Both the position numbers and the translations under genes were made by a program. From NCBI GenBank assembly GCA_024278565.1, contig JAJRSY010000321.1, forward strand, positions 1-5,059: a stretch of DNA of 5,059 nt. Reading direction: 5' to 3'. How positions within the stretch are numbered: the stretch's first letter is position 1; each line of letters opens with the position of its first letter. The stretch comes from Bacteroidota bacterium. GTDB lineage: Bacteria > Bacteroidota > Bacteroidia > Flavobacteriales > Flavobacteriaceae. The notes under the pieces were generated by a model. That model was not told where the DNA came from. It was given only the letters and a program-made list of their open reading frames with translations, and did not search any database. Of this stretch, positions 1-5,059 are shown one piece after another.

Positions 1-671
1 CGCACAAACTCGTGCAACAGCTCTGCTTCGATCTCATATTCCCAAACACCTGGTCTTATAAAACCCAACAAGCGCCGAAATCCTTTTTCGGTGATGTCAC
101 AGGCCTTCTGCATCAACTCGATTTCCTCAGGTTCTTTCACGCCCCGTATTTGTTGAAGTATAGGATTGCTCTTGGCAACTTGATGTGCTGTAAATTTTTG
201 TTTGCAATCGGCTATAAACCGATCTTCACGGGTCTGGGTTTCTACAGATTGACGGTAATGTTCGTTGGTGTTGAAATATATGGTATCGGCCTCGGTCATT
301 AGATCAAAAAATACCTTGTCAAAATCTGATAACCAATATATGTTCTTAATACCAGAAACTTCAGCTGCCTTTTCCTTGGTCAGTTTCTCACCTTCCCAAA
401 CGGCAATATGTTCATTGGTCTCACGAACGAATAAAACTTCTCGGTATTTTTTATTGGTTGCGTCGGGAAACAGTATTAGAATAGTCTCCTCTTGATCTGC
501 CCCGCTCAGATAAAAAATATCGCGATGTTGTTCAAAAGGCATCGTACTATCAGCGCTGATTGGGTATATATCGTTCGAATTAAAAACTGCAAGGCTCTGG
601 GGCTTCATGCGAGCCATGAACTTTTTACGGTTTTTGACGAAGAGCTTATTGCTTATTTGTTCGTATTTCAT
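1..671 (-). CDS. pepP: Xaa-Pro aminopeptidase (aminopeptidase P), N-terminal part
   Basis: Family role: a cytosolic dimetal hydrolase of the M24 family that removes the N-terminal residue from peptides with proline in second position. The gene starts at ATG 671-669 and stays open to the window edge, giving 223 residues; the rest lies outside. Residues 1 to about 140 fit the aminopeptidase P N-terminal domain, with the stretch FEQHRDIFYLSGADQEET (46-63) where the family has its conserved aromatic-Leu/Thr-Gly segment. From about residue 170 the creatinase-fold domain begins, with IRGVKEPEEIELMQKA (175-190), then IRPGVWEYEIEAEL (205-218), matching the usual K-x-x-EI-x-x-M/I and PG-x-x-E-x-E-I-x-A pattern. 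The metal ligands (Asp, Asp, His, Glu, Glu) would come later, so activity cannot be judged. No signal peptide is seen. This start is preferred because it follows a -7 promoter match and gives a family-like N-terminus; in-frame ATGs at residues 19 and 22 would trim the domain. The gene is divergent from the membrane protein at 828. Confidence 0.88.
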   Translation of the reverse strand, partial: MKYEQISNKLFVKNRKKFMARMKPQSLAVFNSNDIYPISADSTMPFEQHRDIFYLSGADQEETILILFPDATNKKYREVLFVRETNEHIAVWEGEKLTKEKAAEVSGIKNIYWLSDFDKVFFDLMTEADTIYFNTNEHYRQSVETQTREDRFIADCKQKFTAHQVAKSNPILQQIRGVKEPEEIELMQKACDITEKGFRRLLGFIRPGVWEYEIEAELLHEFV

Positions 672-690
672 TTGATGGTTTTGCTTTGTT

Positions 691-698
691 CAAAAATA
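691..698 (-). promoter_or_regulatory. Candidate -7 promoter box for pepP
   Basis: Read on the minus strand the sequence is TATTTTTG, an exact match to the Bacteroidota sigma-70 -7 consensus TAnnTTTG. It lies 19 bases upstream of the pepP ATG, which would leave a leader of roughly 10-15 bases. No TTG -33 element is found at the expected distance; the nearest upstream TTG is 31 bases away. The call rests on the single box and its position. A C-rich repeat copy (703-725) fills the space where the spacer and -33 region would be, so the upstream half of the promoter may have been altered. Confidence 0.35.
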
Positions 699-702
699 CG
701 GA

Positions 703-725
703 AAAGTCCTCCCTTAATCCCTCCG
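703..725 (+). repeat. Truncated copy of the C-rich intergenic repeat
   Basis: These 23 bases are identical to 1581-1603 in the repeat array downstream, and 19 of them (707-724 plus the preceding T/G context) recur at 1731-1750. The core reads TCCTCCCTTAATCCCTCC. The complete copies continue into a G-rich arm (GGAGGGA) that closes a hairpin. Here the sequence diverges straight after CCG, so the copy lacks its pairing arm and looks like a remnant. It sits just upstream of pepP and between two divergent genes. Confidence 0.75.
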
Positions 726-827
726 TTGGCAACTATTTAGACAACTCATCCTTGAAATACAACAATCCGGAATCTAAAACTTAAATAATTGAGTTAAGAA
801 TGTAATCTTTGAATAGATAAGAACTAA

Positions 828-1472
828 ATGGAACAAGTTATTAAAGTTTTGATTTATACTCACGCTGGATTTGGGGGAATTGCTCTTTTGTCTGGTTTAA
901 TATCAATAATCGCTAAAAAGGGAAAAACGATTCATAAGAAATCTGGTCTAATGTTTTTCTATTCAATGTTAATTTCTGGAATAACAGCAATGGTAGTTGC
1001 TGTTTTGCCAAAATACGAAAGTCCATTTTTATTTGCAGTTGGAACCTTTAGCCTATATTTTGTTTTGACAGGTTACAGAGCATTGAATTTTAAAAGAAAA
1101 AACCCCAATTTAAAAACCGACAAATGGATTTCAAAAATTATGATTACAACTGGAATTTTAATGATTATGTTACCAATATTCCTAACTGAAAGTATAAATA
1201 TCGTTCTTATCGTCTTTGCAATCATTGGAATAACATTTTCTGTTCGAGATTTGATTCTATATAGAAATTCTGAACAGTTAAGAAAAAGTTGGTTGAAACT
1301 ACATTTAGGGAAAATGTTAGGAGGCTACATTTCTGCAACAACAGCATTCGTAGTTGTGAATGAATTATTTCCAAGTTTCTATGGTTGGTTCATCCCTGGT
1401 ATTATCGGTGGGTTCATTATCGCATATTGGATTAGAAAAATGAATCAAAAAGCAGTTGCCAACAAAATATAA
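828..1472 (+). CDS. Multi-pass membrane protein, DUF2306-like
   Basis: A 214-residue integral inner-membrane protein of unknown function. Hydrophobic segments at about 5-29, 41-60, 66-83, 104-119, 121-138, 161-177 and 185-202 suggest seven helices. The N-terminal pattern, His12-Ala-Gly in helix 1, a GLISIIAKKG segment, then His36-Lys-Lys-Ser-Gly40 before helix 2, resembles DUF2306 proteins of Bacteroidota as I recall them; a third histidine (His159, in LHLGKMLGG) precedes helix 6. Histidines at helix ends could bind a cofactor, but that is inference only. Arg/Lys-rich loops (88-103, 146-158) alternate with hydrophobic helices. ATG 828 is the first start in frame and gives a family-like N-terminus; no Shine-Dalgarno is seen. 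The gene is unusually AT-rich: 14 G+C in each of 1081-1140 and 1141-1200, against 30 of 60 at 61-120 (pepP) and 29 of 60 at 3061-3120. It stands alone: divergent from pepP and convergent with the glycine-rich gene. No U-tract terminator follows it. Confidence 0.8.
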   Translation: MEQVIKVLIYTHAGFGGIALLSGLISIIAKKGKTIHKKSGLMFFYSMLISGITAMVVAVLPKYESPFLFAVGTFSLYFVLTGYRALNFKRKNPNLKTDKWISKIMITTGILMIMLPIFLTESINIVLIVFAIIGITFSVRDLILYRNSEQLRKSWLKLHLGKMLGGYISATTAFVVVNELFPSFYGWFIPGIIGGFIIAYWIRKMNQKAVANKI

Positions 1473-1476
1473 AAGT

Positions 1477-1637
1477 CATGCATTACAATACGATTCTATT
1501 GAATAATCATTCTAGAAACACTTGGCATCATTTACCTCTGAGTTCTCGACGGAAAAGGAGCGCAAGGTCTCCTCCCCCATAAAGTCCTCCCTTAATCCCT
1601 CCGAAGGAGGGAGATGTTATTCTAGAACTATAAACAC
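1477..1637 (+). repeat. Intergenic repeat array, unit 1 (161 bases)
   Basis: Begins CATGCATT five bases after the stop codon of the upstream gene. Its first 45 bases match unit 2 at about 39 positions. The unit holds the palindrome TTCTAGAA twice (1510-1517 and 1620-1627) and, near its end, the hairpin TCCCTCC-GAA-GGAGGGA at 1596-1612 (7 base pairs, 3-base loop) just after the C-rich tract 1581-1603. No U-tract follows the hairpin, so it is not a standard rho-independent terminator. It ends with GAACTATAAA, which recurs at the end of unit 2. No convincing coding sequence is present. Confidence 0.75.
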
Positions 1638-1785
1638 CATGCATTGCAACACGATTCTCTTGACGAATCATTCTAGAAATACAAGGGTTCAGGCCTCTAA
1701 GTCCTTGATAGAAAAGTACCCTCCCTACAATGTCCTCCCTTAATCCCTCCTTCGGAGGGAGATACTCTTTGAGAACTATAAAAAT
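1638..1785 (+). repeat. Intergenic repeat array, unit 2 (148 bases)
   Basis: A direct repeat of unit 1: it starts CATGCATTGCAAC, carries the third TTCTAGAA palindrome (1671-1678), and ends in the same architecture. The hairpin TCCCTCC-TTC-GGAGGGA lies at 1744-1760. Its loop is the reverse complement of the unit 1 loop (GAA versus TTC) while the stem is the same, so the two hairpin cores are reverse complements of each other within otherwise direct repeats. GAACTATAAA closes the unit. The middle part (about 1690-1730) is poorly conserved relative to unit 1. Confidence 0.75.
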
Positions 1786-1894
1786 TATTGATTGTAACGC
1801 AAATCCCTTGAATGGCCATCCAAGAAACACAAGGATTCATTGACCTCCAAATTCTCAAAGTCCCCTCCCCTCTGGAGAGGGCTAGGGTTGGGAC
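1786..1894 (+). repeat. Intergenic repeat array, unit 3 (divergent, about 109 bases)
   Basis: The most diverged unit: about 30 of its first 45 bases match unit 2, and its middle (ATTGACCTCCAAATTCTC) resembles unit 1 (ATTTACCTCTGAGTTCTC). The terminal hairpin is of another subtype: CCCTC-TGGA-GAGGG in the centre, with GTCCC (1860-1864) able to pair with GGGAC (1890-1894) as an outer stem. That CCCCTCCCCTCTGGAGAGGG-type sequence is, from memory, a common intergenic motif in Bacteroidota genomes. The unit ends exactly where the terminator U-tract of the opposing gene begins. Confidence 0.6.
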
Positions 1895-1923
1895 AAAAAA
1901 AGAGACCCATTACTTGGCCTCTT
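1895..1923 (-). terminator. Rho-independent terminator of the glycine-rich gene
   Basis: On the minus strand, AAGAGGCC (1923-1916) pairs with GGTCTCTT (1907-1900): eight base pairs including one G-U, around an 8-base loop. The last two stem bases belong to a run of seven T (1901-1895). It lies 25 bases beyond the stop codon of the minus-strand gene ending at 1948. The plus strand has no T run after the stem, so it should act in one direction only. Confidence 0.75.
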
Positions 1924-1947
1924 CTTCACTTCAAAGTTGGTTGTTAT

Positions 1948-2277
1948 TTATTTTGACATCATGTTTTTAACGACACCTATAATCGACATGATAATACCCC
2001 CACCAACGCCACCGCCTGCAACGCTGCCAAGTATACTTGACATATCCATTCCGCCAATCACTACGGCATCTGCTGCCGCAGTGGCATCAACGCCTGCAGC
2101 GGCTCCGGCACCCAAGCCGAGCATTCCTAAAACCTTGCCTCCAATACCACCTCCTAAAAGGCCGGCAATAGTATTTCCAACCGTGCCTAAAGACAGGTTC
2201 TTAAATAATTTTCCAGCTACATTGCCCCCTACGGCACCTGTAACCAATTGAATGATCAACGGTAAATACTCTTCCAT
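1948..2277 (-). CDS. Small glycine-rich hydrophobic protein, function unknown
   Basis: A 109-residue protein, about one quarter glycine (27 residues). I do not recognise a named family, although short proteins beginning with a similar YLPLIIQLVTGAVGGNVAG segment occur, as I recall, in many bacteria as hypothetical proteins. Visible parts: an acidic start (MEEYLP), a hydrophobic stretch 5-22, a short polar segment with K23/K26 and SLGTVGN (29-35), then GLLGGGIGG (39-47), an Ala/Asp-rich middle (57-71), a second GGGVGGG (88-94) and a C-terminal hydrophobic helix (95-103) ending KNMMSK. Glycine-zipper-like spacing suggests membrane insertion or tight helix packing; that is inference. No cleavable signal peptide is evident. 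I chose ATG 2277-2275; an in-frame ATG ten residues upstream (2307) would add MIYNQLNKYK, which does not fit the family-like start and lies in very AT-rich DNA. It has its own terminator at 1895-1923 and appears monocistronic. Confidence 0.65.
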   Translation of the reverse strand: MEEYLPLIIQLVTGAVGGNVAGKLFKNLSLGTVGNTIAGLLGGGIGGKVLGMLGLGAGAAAGVDATAAADAVVIGGMDMSSILGSVAGGGVGGGIIMSIIGVVKNMMSK

Positions 2278-2631
2278 TTTATATTTATTTAGTTGGTTAT
2301 ATATCAATAAATTAACAAAAAAATAATCAGAAATACAATTTTAGAATAGAATACTTATCAATACAGGGCCTCTGGTCGCTTAAAATATCATCCTAATAAT
2401 TTACGCCCTACTTTACAGACTATAAATCAAAATTGGTTATTAATGCGAATCAAGGGTTGAAAAATAGCCCTGCCTGTTCGGCAGGCCTGCCTGCCTGCCC
2501 TTAGCCAAACCCAATAGGTAGTCAACTCTTGATTCGCATTATTAACGAAGTTTCACTAACTTTCGGATGACAAATGCGGTCGGTTCGCAGAATTTTTTTT
2601 CACACCCCCCGACGCAATCAAAAACACACAG
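2278..2631. other. Intergenic region between divergent genes
   Basis: 354 bases separate the glycine-rich gene (minus) and the propeller gene (plus). 2278-2435 is AT-rich, without a coding sequence I can support; it should hold the promoter of the minus-strand gene, but only one-mismatch -7 matches are present (for example TATTTCTG, minus strand, 2335-2328). 2436-2546 is an inverted-repeat element listed separately. 2547-2631 should be the leader of the propeller gene: TAACTTTC at 2557-2564 is one base off the TAnnTTTG box, followed by a T8 run and a C6 run (2593-2610) and no Shine-Dalgarno before the ATG. Confidence 0.5.
2436..2546. repeat. 111-base inverted-repeat element (MITE-like or long hairpin)
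   Basis: The left arm 2436-2460 and the right arm 2522-2546 are reverse complements at 23 of 25 positions; the shared core is TAATGCGAATCAAG. The 61 bases between them include a GC-rich block (2468-2500) in a much more AT-rich setting: CCTGCC-TGTTC-GGCAGG (2469-2485) forms a 6-base-pair hairpin, and CCTGCC recurs at 2486, 2490 and 2494. It has no coding capacity. Terminal inverted repeats and small size fit a miniature transposable element, but no clear target-site duplication is seen. Alternatives are a long cruciform or RNA hairpin with a regulatory or insulating role between the two divergent genes. Confidence 0.7.
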
Positions 2632-5059
2632 ATGAAGCTTTTTTTACCAATAACACTTTTCTTTTGTTTCACTTTTTGCCGTGCGCAAATTCCATCTTCT
2701 GATTCTCAAAAATCAGAAACCGAAGTTCAACAAAAAAAACTAATGGAACCCAGTTCGTTGGTGAAGAACATTCCCTTAAAAAATATCGGCCCAACAATAA
2801 TGAGCGGCCGTGTGGTCGATATTGATGTAAACCCCAACAACCCGATTGAATTTTATGTGGGCTACGCCTCGGGCGGCTTGTGGTATACCAATAACAACGG
2901 CACTTCGTTCACTCCGGTTTTAGATACTTCCGCGACGCAAAATGTAGGTGATATTGCGGTAGATTGGCAATCGGGAACTATTTGGGTAGGTACCGGAGAA
3001 AACAACGCTTCACGCTCCTCGTACGCAGGAATCGGCATTTTAAAATCTACCGATAAAGGAAAGACATGGCAGAATATGGGCCTGGCCGATTCGCACCATA
3101 TAGGGCGTATTGTTATCAACCCTGCAAACCCCAATGAAGTGGTTATTGGGGTAACGGGCCATTTATACTCGCCCAATGAGGAGCGTGGGGTCTTTAAGAC
3201 CATTGATGGTGGCAAGACGTGGCAAAAAACGCTTTTTATCAATAATGGGGCGGGTATTATCGATGTGGCCACTGCACCCAATAACTTTAATGTCATGTAC
3301 GCCGCATCATGGCAGAAAGATAGAAAGGCATGGAATTTTACCGGTAACGGCAATGCATCGGGCATTTACAAAAGTATAGATGGTGGCACAACCTGGAACA
3401 AGGTTTCTACCCCGGAAAGTGGCTTCCCTACGGGAGATGGTGTTGGCCGAATAGGCCTTGCGATTTTTGACGATAATATGGTCTACGCCGTACTCGACAA
3501 TCAATTTGGACGTGAAAAATCCGAAGAGAAAAAAAAGAAATCCGACAAGTTGACCAAAGACAGTTTTAAAACAATGTCCGATGCCGATTTTCTGAAACTG
3601 ACCGACAAACAGCTGAACGATTTTCTAAAAACCAACAATTTTCAAGAAAAATACAAGACCGAGAACATAAAACAAATGATGCGCAGCGGCACCATCAAGC
3701 CACTCGATATTTTCAAGTATCTAGAGAATGCCAATTCCCTCTTGTTCGACACCCCCGTAATAGGGGCAGAGGTCTACAGAAGCAATGATGGCGGAAAAAC
3801 ATGGAACAAACAAAACGAAACATATATAGATGATCTTTTCTATAGTTATGGTTATTATTTTGGACAGATAAATATTGATCCGTCTGATATCGATAAAATT
3901 TATTTGGCCGGTGTGCCCATAATCAAGTCTGAAGACGGTGGAAAAACCTATACGTCGATCAATGGCGATAATGTGCATGCAGACCACCATGCCCTCTGGA
4001 TAAACCCAAAGGTATCAGGCCACCTCATCACCGGAAACGACGGGGGTGTCAATATCACCTATGATGATGGGGCGAACTGGATCAAGCTGAACAATGTGTC
4101 GGTAGGTCAATTCTATTCGGTAAATGTAGACAACCAAGAACCCTATCACGTGTACGGCGGCCTTCAAGACAATGGTGTTTGGACAGGGGCGCACAATACA
4201 AAAGAAAACAAGCGATGGCACCAGACTGGATCATACCCTTGGAAATCTATTATGAGTGGCGATGGCATGCAAGTACAGATCGATAGCAGAAACCATAATA
4301 TCGTCTACACGGGATATCAATTTGGCAACTACTTTAGAATACATAAGGGGAAAAAAGAACGAAAATATATTCAGCCCAAGCACGAGCTAGGTGACCCCCC
4401 GTACAGGTTCAATTGGCAAACGCCCATATTACTTTCGCCCCATAATCAGGATATTCTGTATTTGGGAGGGAATAAACTGCATCGCTCAATGAACCAAGGT
4501 GACGATTGGGAAACCATTTCGCCCGATTTGACTAGGGGAGGAAAAAAGGGAAATGTGGCGTTTGGCACCCTGACCACAATTTCCGAATCACCCTTTGCCT
4601 TCGGACTGATCTATACGGGCAGCGATGACGGTTTGATTCATGTTACCCAAAATGGCGGAGGGAATTGGGCGGATGTTTCCAACAATATAGACCTACAAGG
4701 TTCTGAAAATCTTGCAGGTCTGTGGGTAAGTCGTGTCGTGGCATCAAAACACACAAAAAAACGGGTATATATCAGTTTAAACGGATACAGGAACGATGAT
4801 TTCTCCCCATACCTATTTGCAAGTGAAGATTATGGAAAAACATGGCAAAGCATTTCGGGCAACATTCCCGCATCGCCAATTAACGTTATATTGGAAGACC
4901 CTGAAAATGAAAATCTTTTGTTCGTAGGAACCGATAACGGACTTTATACTTCTTTTAACCAGGGAAAATCTTGGGAAGCCTTCGAAACCGGAATACCTAA
5001 AGTGGCCGTTCACGATCTCGTCATACAACCCGAAGCAAAACACCTTCTTGTTGGCACAC
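2632..5059 (+). CDS. Exported VPS10/sortilin-like Asp-box beta-propeller protein, N-terminal part
   Basis: 809 residues are in the window and the frame is still open at the edge; relatives are usually about 1000 residues or more. Residues 1-18 form a signal peptide with likely cleavage at CRA-Q (type I; the Cys lacks a lipobox), so the protein leaves the cytoplasm. Asp-box motifs (S/T-x-D-x-G-x-T-W) mark propeller blades at 86-93, 139-146, 190-197, 248-255, 384-391, 433-440, 476-483, 619-626, 672-679, 731-738 and 774-781. In 619, 672 and 774 the Asp is Asn. A charged, helical insert (about 294-372, with EEKKKK at 298-303) separates blades four and five. HADHHALWINP (449-459), GNDGGV (468-473) and YGGLQDNG, shortly after blade seven, are motifs I associate with this Bacteroidota family, annotated as VPS10, sortilin-like or, loosely, glycosyl hydrolase. 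No catalytic residues can be assigned; binding or scaffolding is as likely as hydrolysis. A C-terminal sorting signal, if any, is outside the window. ATG 2632 is chosen because the signal peptide follows directly. Confidence 0.85.
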   Translation, partial: MKLFLPITLFFCFTFCRAQIPSSDSQKSETEVQQKKLMEPSSLVKNIPLKNIGPTIMSGRVVDIDVNPNNPIEFYVGYASGGLWYTNNNGTSFTPVLDTSATQNVGDIAVDWQSGTIWVGTGENNASRSSYAGIGILKSTDKGKTWQNMGLADSHHIGRIVINPANPNEVVIGVTGHLYSPNEERGVFKTIDGGKTWQKTLFINNGAGIIDVATAPNNFNVMYAASWQKDRKAWNFTGNGNASGIYKSIDGGTTWNKVSTPESGFPTGDGVGRIGLAIFDDNMVYAVLDNQFGREKSEEKKKKSDKLTKDSFKTMSDADFLKLTDKQLNDFLKTNNFQEKYKTENIKQMMRSGTIKPLDIFKYLENANSLLFDTPVIGAEVYRSNDGGKTWNKQNETYIDDLFYSYGYYFGQINIDPSDIDKIYLAGVPIIKSEDGGKTYTSINGDNVHADHHALWINPKVSGHLITGNDGGVNITYDDGANWIKLNNVSVGQFYSVNVDNQEPYHVYGGLQDNGVWTGAHNTKENKRWHQTGSYPWKSIMSGDGMQVQIDSRNHNIVYTGYQFGNYFRIHKGKKERKYIQPKHELGDPPYRFNWQTPILLSPHNQDILYLGGNKLHRSMNQGDDWETISPDLTRGGKKGNVAFGTLTTISESPFAFGLIYTGSDDGLIHVTQNGGGNWADVSNNIDLQGSENLAGLWVSRVVASKHTKKRVYISLNGYRNDDFSPYLFASEDYGKTWQSISGNIPASPINVILEDPENENLLFVGTDNGLYTSFNQGKSWEAFETGIPKVAVHDLVIQPEAKHLLVGT

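Noticed and set aside
12..740. Plus-strand open frames at 12-302, 265-495 and 492-740
   Set aside because: They are antisense shadows of the pepP gene, which gives a clear aminopeptidase P sequence on the minus strand; their translations resemble nothing.
803..811. TAATCTTTG as a -7 box for the gene at 828
   Set aside because: It has three bases instead of two between TA and TTTG, and no TTG at a suitable distance upstream; position is plausible but support is too thin.
1596..1760. Rho-independent terminators for the 828-1472 gene in the repeat hairpins
   Set aside because: The stems at 1596-1612 and 1744-1760 are strong, but no T run follows either on the plus strand.
1522..1830. Open frames at 1522-1743 (plus) and 1528-1830 (minus)
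   Set aside because: They lie wholly inside the hairpin repeat array, and their translations follow the repeat sequence without protein-like features.
1477..1894. CRISPR array
   Set aside because: The units are 109-161 bases, degenerate, few, lack a short constant repeat with unique spacers, and no cas gene is near.
1937..2251. Proline-rich open frame on the plus strand
   Set aside because: It is the complement of the glycine-rich gene: Gly codons GGN read as Pro on the other strand. The minus-strand frame has a plausible start and a matching terminator.
2529..2564. TTG (2529-2531) plus TAACTTTC (2557-2564) as a promoter for the propeller gene
   Set aside because: The spacing is 25 bases, longer than usual, and the -7 box has a mismatch at its last base.
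2632..2688. Lipoprotein signal in the propeller protein
   Set aside because: The Cys residues at 12 and 16 are preceded by LFF and FTF rather than a lipobox, and CRA-Q gives a better type I cleavage site.
2862..5043. Several open frames of 65-167 residues at 2862-3504, 3721-4221 and 4813-5043, mostly minus strand
   Set aside because: All overlap the continuous propeller frame, whose repeated Asp-box motifs prove the correct strand and phase.
2632..5059. Assignment as an active glycosidase (sialidase or GH74)
   Set aside because: Asp-boxes are structural and shared by many propellers; no sialidase FRIP motif or catalytic acids can be identified in the visible part.

Overview
The window looks like chromosomal DNA of a marine-type Flavobacteriia (Bacteroidota). 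The grounds are protein similarity (a flavobacterial-type aminopeptidase P and a large exported Asp-box propeller protein), moderate GC, the lack of clear Shine-Dalgarno sequences, a match to the Bacteroidota -7 promoter box (TAnnTTTG), and C-rich/G-rich hairpin repeats of the kind common between genes in this phylum. This assignment comes from recall and pattern, not from a search.

Layout: (1) 1-671, minus strand: the N-terminal 223 residues of an Xaa-Pro aminopeptidase (pepP), cut by the window edge. (2) 672-827: a short divergent intergenic region with a pepP promoter candidate and one truncated copy (703-725) of a C-rich repeat. (3) 828-1472, plus strand: a 214-residue, roughly seven-helix DUF2306-like membrane protein, clearly more AT-rich than its neighbours. 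(4) 1477-1894: three degenerate direct repeat units of about 110-160 bases, each ending in a C-rich/G-rich hairpin; non-coding. (5) 1895-1923: a good rho-independent terminator for the next gene. (6) 1948-2277, minus strand: a 109-residue glycine-rich hydrophobic protein of unknown function. (7) 2278-2631: an intergenic region between divergent genes, holding a 111-base element with 25-base inverted terminal arms and a GC-rich core (MITE-like or a long hairpin). (8) 2632 to the window end, plus strand: the first 809 residues of an exported VPS10/sortilin-like Asp-box beta-propeller protein with at least eleven Asp-box motifs.

The genes do not form an operon. Neighbouring pairs are divergent, convergent and divergent in turn, and nothing ties them to one pathway. 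I found no CRISPR array, RNA gene, transposase, phage gene or recognisable defence system. The most interesting material is non-coding: the 111-base inverted-repeat element, the hairpin repeat array, and the presence of the same C-rich motif on both sides of the AT-rich gene.
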